From NCBI GenBank assembly GCA_934359255.1, contig CAKRLG010000013.1, positions 1 to 60,278 on the forward strand: a stretch of 60,278 nt of DNA. The letters run 5' to 3'. Both the position numbers and the translations under genes were made by a program. Shown in pieces: positions 60,237 to 60,278 of the stretch. The first letter of the stretch is position 1, and each line of letters opens with the position of its first letter. The notes beneath the pieces were generated by a model. The model did no database searches, was not told where the DNA came from, and saw only the letters and a list, made by a program, of their open reading frames with translations. This DNA comes from an uncultured Ruminococcus sp. GTDB taxonomy: Bacteria > Bacillota > Clostridia > Lachnospirales > Lachnospiraceae.

Positions 60237-60262
60237 ACGCCGCTTCATCAGCGGCGTGGTTT
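60237..60262 (+). terminator. hairpin at the window edge
   Basis: ACGCCGC (60237-60243) pairs with GCGGCGT (60251-60257), followed by GGTTTT. It lies just beyond the broken 5' end of the transposase. Confidence 0.5.
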
Positions 60263-60278
60263 TCTACATTCCTCTGGA

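Overview
The window looks like a chromosome segment of a Gram-positive Clostridia, most likely a gut Lachnospiraceae (Blautia / Mediterraneibacter-like; genus not decided). The grounds are moderate GC, strong AGGAGG-type ribosome sites, TTGACA/TATAAT promoters, the dnaG-rpoD-trmK-nif3 order typical of the group, and protein flavours (uridine kinase with a threonyl-tRNA-synthetase-like N-terminus, GH36 and GH4 alpha-galactosidases, JetD/JetA, IS110).

Layout. 1-0.07 kb: 3' end (domains V and VI) of a group II intron. 0.3-7.6 kb: information-processing genes (dgt, dnaG, rpoD, trmK, Nif3-like, nucleoside kinase). 7.7-9.8 kb: iron-sulfur flavoprotein plus a membrane ferredoxin carrying two FMN-binding domains. 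9.9-11.7 kb: YtrA-type GntR regulator and DUF5808-type membrane protein on the minus strand. 11.76-12.11 kb: RNase P RNA. 12.4-17.6 kb: maf, thioesterase and two unrelated alpha-galactosidases (GH36, GH4).

17.65-35.0 kb is the most unusual part: two tandem paralogous modules. Each has a minus-strand BlaI-like repressor and an M56 (BlaR1-like) membrane peptidase without a penicillin-binding sensor. Each pair is divergent from an operon encoding a large lipoprotein, two ABC-2-like permeases, an ATPase, a membrane-anchored protein with CARDB/NEW3-like repeats, and a small MacB/FtsX-like ectodomain protein. Module A also has an ATPase-like protein without a Walker A motif. Module B is preceded by a copied 3' end of the GH4 gene with its terminator. 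Similarity between modules is high in the regulatory half and falls sharply in the transport half, so the locus is mosaic. I infer a sensor-controlled envelope-stress or export system with two divergent effector versions; substrate and signal are unknown.

35.7-42.2 kb: SurA-like exported protein, carB without carA, a sigma-like protein lacking region 4, a 183-bp palindromic element, a DUF4349 lipoprotein and tRNA-Glu(CTC). 43-47.2 kb: nucleoside catabolism operon udp-deoC-cdd-add-deoB. 47.5-50.6 kb: LacI regulator divergent from a GH13 neopullulanase-like enzyme. 50.8-53.6 kb: 7TM, HD-GYP and GGDEF c-di-GMP protein. 53.9-57.8 kb: a decayed defence and RNA-repair zone with JetD and JetA (Wadjet) but no JetB/JetC, then truncated RtcB and RlaP-like genes. 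58.3-60.3 kb: Fic protein with its own DNA-binding domain, then an IS110 transposase missing its N-terminus.

Small intergenic repeats recur: a 58-bp repeat (12.2, 42.6, 50.6 kb) and a TAACTATTCAG/CTGAACAGTTA family (42.3, 47.2, 50.6 kb). All identity statements are by eye.
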